Source: Tannerella sp. (GTDB lineage Bacteria; Bacteroidota; Bacteroidia; Bacteroidales; Tannerellaceae). Taken from it: a stretch of DNA of 9,491 bases. This document shows, one piece after another, positions 6,902 to 9,491 of this stretch. The stretch spans positions 1-9,491 of the forward strand of contig JAISGW010000037.1 in NCBI GenBank assembly GCA_031262895.1, read 5' to 3'. The notes below the pieces were generated by a model that searched no databases, had not been told where the DNA came from, and saw nothing but the letters and a program-made list of their open reading frames with translations. The translations under genes and the position numbers were made by a program. The first letter of the stretch is position 1; every line of letters starts with the position of its first letter.

Positions 6902-7981
6902 TCAGAGCAATTGTGCCTTTAAGGCGGCCACAATCTCATCGGGGGTGAAGACGATACCGCCCAGGCGGCCGTAATGTCCGACGGGCACGCGGCCGTTAAC
7001 GGCCAGACGCACATCTTCCACCATCTGGCCGGCGTTGAGTTCGACGGCTAACATGCCTTTCACGCGGCCGGCAAGGGTGGCGATGGCTTTCGTAGGGAAA
7101 GGCCAGAGAGTGATGGGACGCAGGAGGCCGACTTTCAGGTCTTCCGCGCGGGCCAGTTCCACAGCCTTCTGGCAGATGCGTGCCGAAGAGCCGAAGGCCA
7201 CGAACAGGTAATCGGCATCTTCTGTGGCCGTTTCCTCATAACGCACTTCCGCCGCCTCTATTTGCGCGTACTTGGCCTGGAAGCGCAGGTTGTTCTGCTC
7301 CATCACGGCCGGATCAAGTTCCAGCGAAGTGACGAGGTTGCGTTTCCGGCCTTTGGGGTTGCCTTGCAAGGCCCAGGGACATTCCTTGCGGATTTCCGCT
7401 TCCGTCTTGCGGGGGCGGAAAGGAGGCAGCGTCACCTTCTCCATCATCTGCCCGATAAGTCCGTCGGCCAGAATGATGGCGGGATTACGGTACTTGAAGG
7501 CCAGCTCGAAGCCCAGTGCCACGAAGTCGGCCATCTCTTGCACCGAATGGGGGGCCAACGTAATGAGGCGGTAGTCGCCGTGGCCGCCGCCCTTGACGGT
7601 CTGGAAGTAGTCGGCCTGACTGGGTTGAATGGTACCCAGACCCGGGCCGCCGCGCATCACGTTCACAATCAGGCAAGGCAACTCGGCGCCTGCGATGTAG
7701 GAAACGCCTTCCTGCATCAGGCTGATGCCCGGACTGGAAGAGGTCGTCATCACACGTTTGCCGCTCGCCGCCCCGCCGTACACCATATTAATGGAAGCGA
7801 CTTCGCTCTCGGCCTGCAAAACCACCATGCCGGTGGATTCCCAAGGCCGTTCGGCCATGAGCGTCTCCATGATTTCCGACTGCGGGGTAATCGGATAACC
7901 GAAATAACCGTCCGCGCCATAGCGGATGGCTGCATGGGCAATGGCCTCATTGCCCTTCATCAATTTTATTTCTTCTGACAT
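6902..7981 (-). CDS. vorB: 2-oxoacid:ferredoxin oxidoreductase, alpha subunit (VorB-like)
   Basis: The 359-residue alpha subunit carries the domain facing the pyrimidine ring of TPP and the C-terminal transketolase-like domain. Visible signatures are GNEAIAHAAIRYG near the N-terminus, YPITPQSE (29-36), the acidic pair in QAESEVASINM (E57, E59), TTSSSPG (78-84) and RGGPGLGTIQPSQADY (109-124). The C-terminal part contains LRPITLWPFP and VELNAGQMVEDVR, typical of KorA/VorB proteins. It has no fused gamma domain, consistent with the separate gamma gene in the operon. Together with the stand-alone ferredoxin subunit this is a four-subunit architecture like that of 2-oxoisovalerate (3-methyl-2-oxobutanoate) oxidoreductase VOR. 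A role as 2-oxoglutarate synthase is an alternative. Its ATG is one base after the ferredoxin stop. Confidence 0.93.
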   Translation of the reverse strand: MSEEIKLMKGNEAIAHAAIRYGADGYFGYPITPQSEIMETLMAERPWESTGMVVLQAESEVASINMVYGGAASGKRVMTTSSSPGISLMQEGVSYIAGAELPCLIVNVMRGGPGLGTIQPSQADYFQTVKGGGHGDYRLITLAPHSVQEMADFVALGFELAFKYRNPAIILADGLIGQMMEKVTLPPFRPRKTEAEIRKECPWALQGNPKGRKRNLVTSLELDPAVMEQNNLRFQAKYAQIEAAEVRYEETATEDADYLFVAFGSSARICQKAVELARAEDLKVGLLRPITLWPFPTKAIATLAGRVKGMLAVELNAGQMVEDVRLAVNGRVPVGHYGRLGGIVFTPDEIVAALKAQLL

Positions 7982-7982
7982 T

Positions 7983-8213
7983 TCAACTGATTTTGACTTT
8001 GTAGATGGTTAAACATCCGTCCGGGCACACCACGCCGCAGTTGGCACAACCGATGCAGGCCTCCGGATTTTTCATGTACACATAGTGGTAGCCCCTGTTG
8101 TTTACTTCCCGCGGGTGTAGTTCGAGCACACCTTCCGGGCAGGCGACCACGCAAAGGTCGCAGCCTTTGCAGCGCTCGGTATTCACCTCGACAGCTCCTT
8201 TTACTTTTGCCAT
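7983..8213 (-). CDS. Two-cluster 4Fe-4S ferredoxin subunit (delta) of the oxidoreductase
   Basis: A 76-residue bacterial-type ferredoxin that passes electrons between the TPP-containing core and free ferredoxin. Two complete 4Fe-4S motifs are present: CKGCDLCVVACP (C15, C18, C21, C25) and CIGCANCGVVCP (C53, C56, C59, C63). The roughly 27-residue insert between the clusters (containing REVNNRGYHYVYM) is the form seen in VorD/KorD subunits rather than in small electron-carrier ferredoxins. It is the first gene of the operon; the alpha gene starts one base after its stop, so the two are likely translationally coupled. The ATG at 8211-8213 leaves a leader of about 70 bases to the predicted transcript start. 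Confidence 0.94.
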   Translation of the reverse strand: MAKVKGAVEVNTERCKGCDLCVVACPEGVLELHPREVNNRGYHYVYMKNPEACIGCANCGVVCPDGCLTIYKVKIS

Positions 8214-8287
8214 ATATCAAATATCCTAATTGTTATTTGTACGTGTCTTTGCTTTCCAAAGGTCAGGCACCTATTTCTTTCAGCCGC

Positions 8288-8295
8288 CAAAGGTA
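8288..8295 (-). promoter_or_regulatory. Putative -7 box for the oxidoreductase operon
   Basis: The minus strand reads TACCTTTG, an exact TAnnTTTG match and identical to the box upstream of ychF, 74 bases before the ferredoxin ATG. It lies just after the stop of the upstream gene fragment. No -33 TTG is apparent at the usual distance. A near-match (GACCTTTG) at 8257-8264 lacks the initial T and is less likely. Confidence 0.45.
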
Positions 8296-8300
8296 TGAAA

Positions 8301-8482
8301 TTATTCACCATTATTCGCCTTGGCCTGTTCAGCTTCCGCCACGGCCTTGTTCAGGTCGCCGTATATGCCCCGATGGGTGCGTATTACGTCCAAATAATGG
8401 TCGTACGCGTCCATCCCTTCAATCTGCTGTCCGGAAGCGGCCAGGTCGGAAATGAGATAGCGACGGCGGTTCGTCGGTGCTA
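8301..8482 (-). pseudogene. Truncated 3' remnant of an unidentified gene
   Basis: One minus-strand frame stays open from about 8543 to a TAA at 8301-8303 and encodes a protein-like C-terminus, RRRYLISDLAASGQQIEG then MDAYDHYLDVIRTHRGIYGD, ending in an alanine/glutamate-rich helix (LNKAVAEAEQAKANNGE). The only ATG in frame would give 36 residues, beginning at MDAYDHY, and there is no start where the protein-like sequence begins. Its GC content (38 of 60 bases at 8321-8380) matches the operon, unlike the AT-rich propeller gene whose stop overlaps its right end. I read it as the tail of a core gene whose front was lost when the propeller gene arrived. I do not recognise the family. A very short intact gene starting at the internal ATG is the alternative. 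Confidence 0.55.
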
Positions 8483-9491
8483 TTTCAACTTCAACACGAA
8501 TAGGACTGGGTTTTGATCCTCTCCTGTATAATGGAGAACTTGTTTAATCGCGTCTTGTTTCCGGCCTTCACCGTTAAAGGAACGCACAATCTCTGATGGC
8601 AGGAGAGGAAGAATCAGCTCGTCTCCATTTCCATATACTTTATCCGGCAATTTCTCGATCGTGTACCCTAATAGTTTTATGTCTTCCTTCATTGCATAAA
8701 AATCGGCAATCGATTGCCTGCTTTCTGTGTCAATGAGAGCCATACGGCATTGGTGATTGTAATAGTAGGAAAGCAAGTAATTCTTTTGCCCTTTCAGGAA
8801 TATTCCTATGCCATACGCATAGTCATGCCTGAATAGTTCTTGAAAGAACACCATGACATTCTTGTACTTATTCCTGTAAAAAGAAGCCGGTATGTTCTTG
8901 TCAAGTAAATTTACCTTATAGACAGGCTTAATACCGTCTTTGATTTGATAAATCATGTCGTCAAACAGGTTATAATATAGCAACCCGCTTGGCTGGTCCA
9001 AGAAAATGTTTTCCGCATGAACATGCAGATAAGACGCCTTGTCAGGGTCGATTTTCATATATTCAGCCACAGTCTTTCCTGAGTTCAAATCTATCACCCG
9101 CATTTGATACGCGTTTTGGCCATCTTTTTCATTCCCTACATAGAGCAGCATCCGATTATTTCCAAGTAAATGTATACGCTCTGCCCAACAGTCCAATGGG
9201 AAACGTTTTTTTAAAACGCCATCCCAGGTGTAATGATACAAGGCTCGGCCGCTTCGGCTCAATATCCAGACCTCTTTAGAGGGGGTAATCTCAAAATCCG
9301 AAATACTGATATATTCCGACGGGCCACCGCCTCGTTTGCTTATTTTCCTGACGAGAAGACCTTGTTCATTGAACTGGTAAAGCGTATTGGCATCGGCCAC
9401 ATAGAAAAAGCCGTCAATATGGGCGACTTTGGCTATCCGACTGTAATTGATTAAACAACTATCGTTTGTTTCAAGGGAAATGCATCGTCCA
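8480..9491 (-). CDS. 6-bladed beta-propeller protein, 3' part (5' end outside window)
   Basis: The frame is open to the right edge: the GTG codon at 9398-9400 is internal, since in-frame residues upstream (ISLETNDSCLINYSRIAKV, then HIDGFFYVADANTLYQF) continue the fold. The sequence resembles the Bacteroidales '6-bladed beta-propeller' group (DUF5128-like), with ISLET, then a Y-V-A-D strand, QFNEQGLLVRKI and the signature GGGPSEY followed by the DFEI strand. Later repeats show similar Y/F-rich strands (ALYHYTWDGVLKKRFPL). It ends LFVLKLK at a TAG. Family members are usually secreted lipoproteins of unknown function, but the signal sequence would lie outside the window. It is much AT-richer than its neighbours (22 of 60 bases G or C at 8881-8940), which suggests acquisition by transfer. 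Confidence 0.85.
   Translation of the reverse strand, partial: GRCISLETNDSCLINYSRIAKVAHIDGFFYVADANTLYQFNEQGLLVRKISKRGGGPSEYISISDFEITPSKEVWILSRSGRALYHYTWDGVLKKRFPLDCWAERIHLLGNNRMLLYVGNEKDGQNAYQMRVIDLNSGKTVAEYMKIDPDKASYLHVHAENIFLDQPSGLLYYNLFDDMIYQIKDGIKPVYKVNLLDKNIPASFYRNKYKNVMVFFQELFRHDYAYGIGIFLKGQKNYLLSYYYNHQCRMALIDTESRQSIADFYAMKEDIKLLGYTIEKLPDKVYGNGDELILPLLPSEIVRSFNGEGRKQDAIKQVLHYTGEDQNPVLFVLKLK

Noticed and set aside
5251..7978. Several plus-strand open frames of 190-240 codons opposite the oxidoreductase genes
   Set aside because: They are also antisense reflections of GC-rich codon use. The sense genes carry iron-sulphur, TPP and glycine-rich motifs, and the plus-strand products look like low-complexity His/Val/Gly-rich translations.
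9398..9400. GTG at 9398-9400 as the start of the propeller gene
   Set aside because: The same frame continues to the right edge with sequence typical of the first propeller blade, including ISLET and a Y-V-A-D strand, so the gene begins outside the window.
1..9491. tRNA, rRNA, riboswitch, integrase or transposase genes
   Set aside because: I saw no tRNA-like cloverleaf, rRNA segment, conserved riboswitch core or recombinase motif in the gaps, all of which are shorter than 300 bases.

Overview
The window looks like chromosomal DNA from a member of the order Bacteroidales (Bacteroidetes). The evidence is TAnnTTTG-type -7 promoter boxes upstream of three genes, AT-rich GAGTTAT heptad repeats between genes, a periplasmic family 31 glycosidase, a '6-bladed beta-propeller' protein of the kind abundant in gut Bacteroidales, and a ferredoxin-dependent 2-oxoacid oxidoreductase operon with an extra small membrane gene. 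Most of the window is GC-rich (35 of 60 bases in a hand-counted block inside the alpha-subunit gene), which is high for typical Bacteroides, so I do not name a genus. Every recognised gene lies on the minus strand, so transcription runs from right to left.

Layout in transcription order. At the right edge is the 3' part of an AT-rich beta-propeller gene (8480 to beyond 9491). Directly behind it, at 8301-8482, is a GC-rich open fragment with no usable start, probably the 3' remnant of a gene cut by the arrival of the propeller gene. A -7 box at 8288-8295 then precedes a five-gene operon: two-cluster ferredoxin subunit, alpha subunit, a 59-residue two-helix membrane protein, TPP-binding beta subunit and gamma subunit. 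The four recognised subunits form a VOR/KOR-type 2-oxoacid:ferredoxin oxidoreductase, which interconverts a 2-oxoacid with acyl-CoA and CO2 using ferredoxin. A probable hairpin terminator follows at 5272-5312.

Next comes a stand-alone, secreted GH31 alpha-glycosidase (2646-5180) with its own -7 box. A long inverted repeat of heptads (about 2548-2647) separates it from ychF (1408-2508), a ribosome-associated ATPase. Only 14 bases after ychF, mutS begins with an unusually good Shine-Dalgarno sequence and runs off the left edge after its first 464 codons.

The most interesting items are the small membrane protein inside the oxidoreductase operon, the composition break and gene remnant at about 8480, the near-perfect 32-base heptad palindrome between GH31 and ychF, and the WWLDWQQ form of the GH31 nucleophile motif. 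I did not find a convincing undescribed defence or mobile system.
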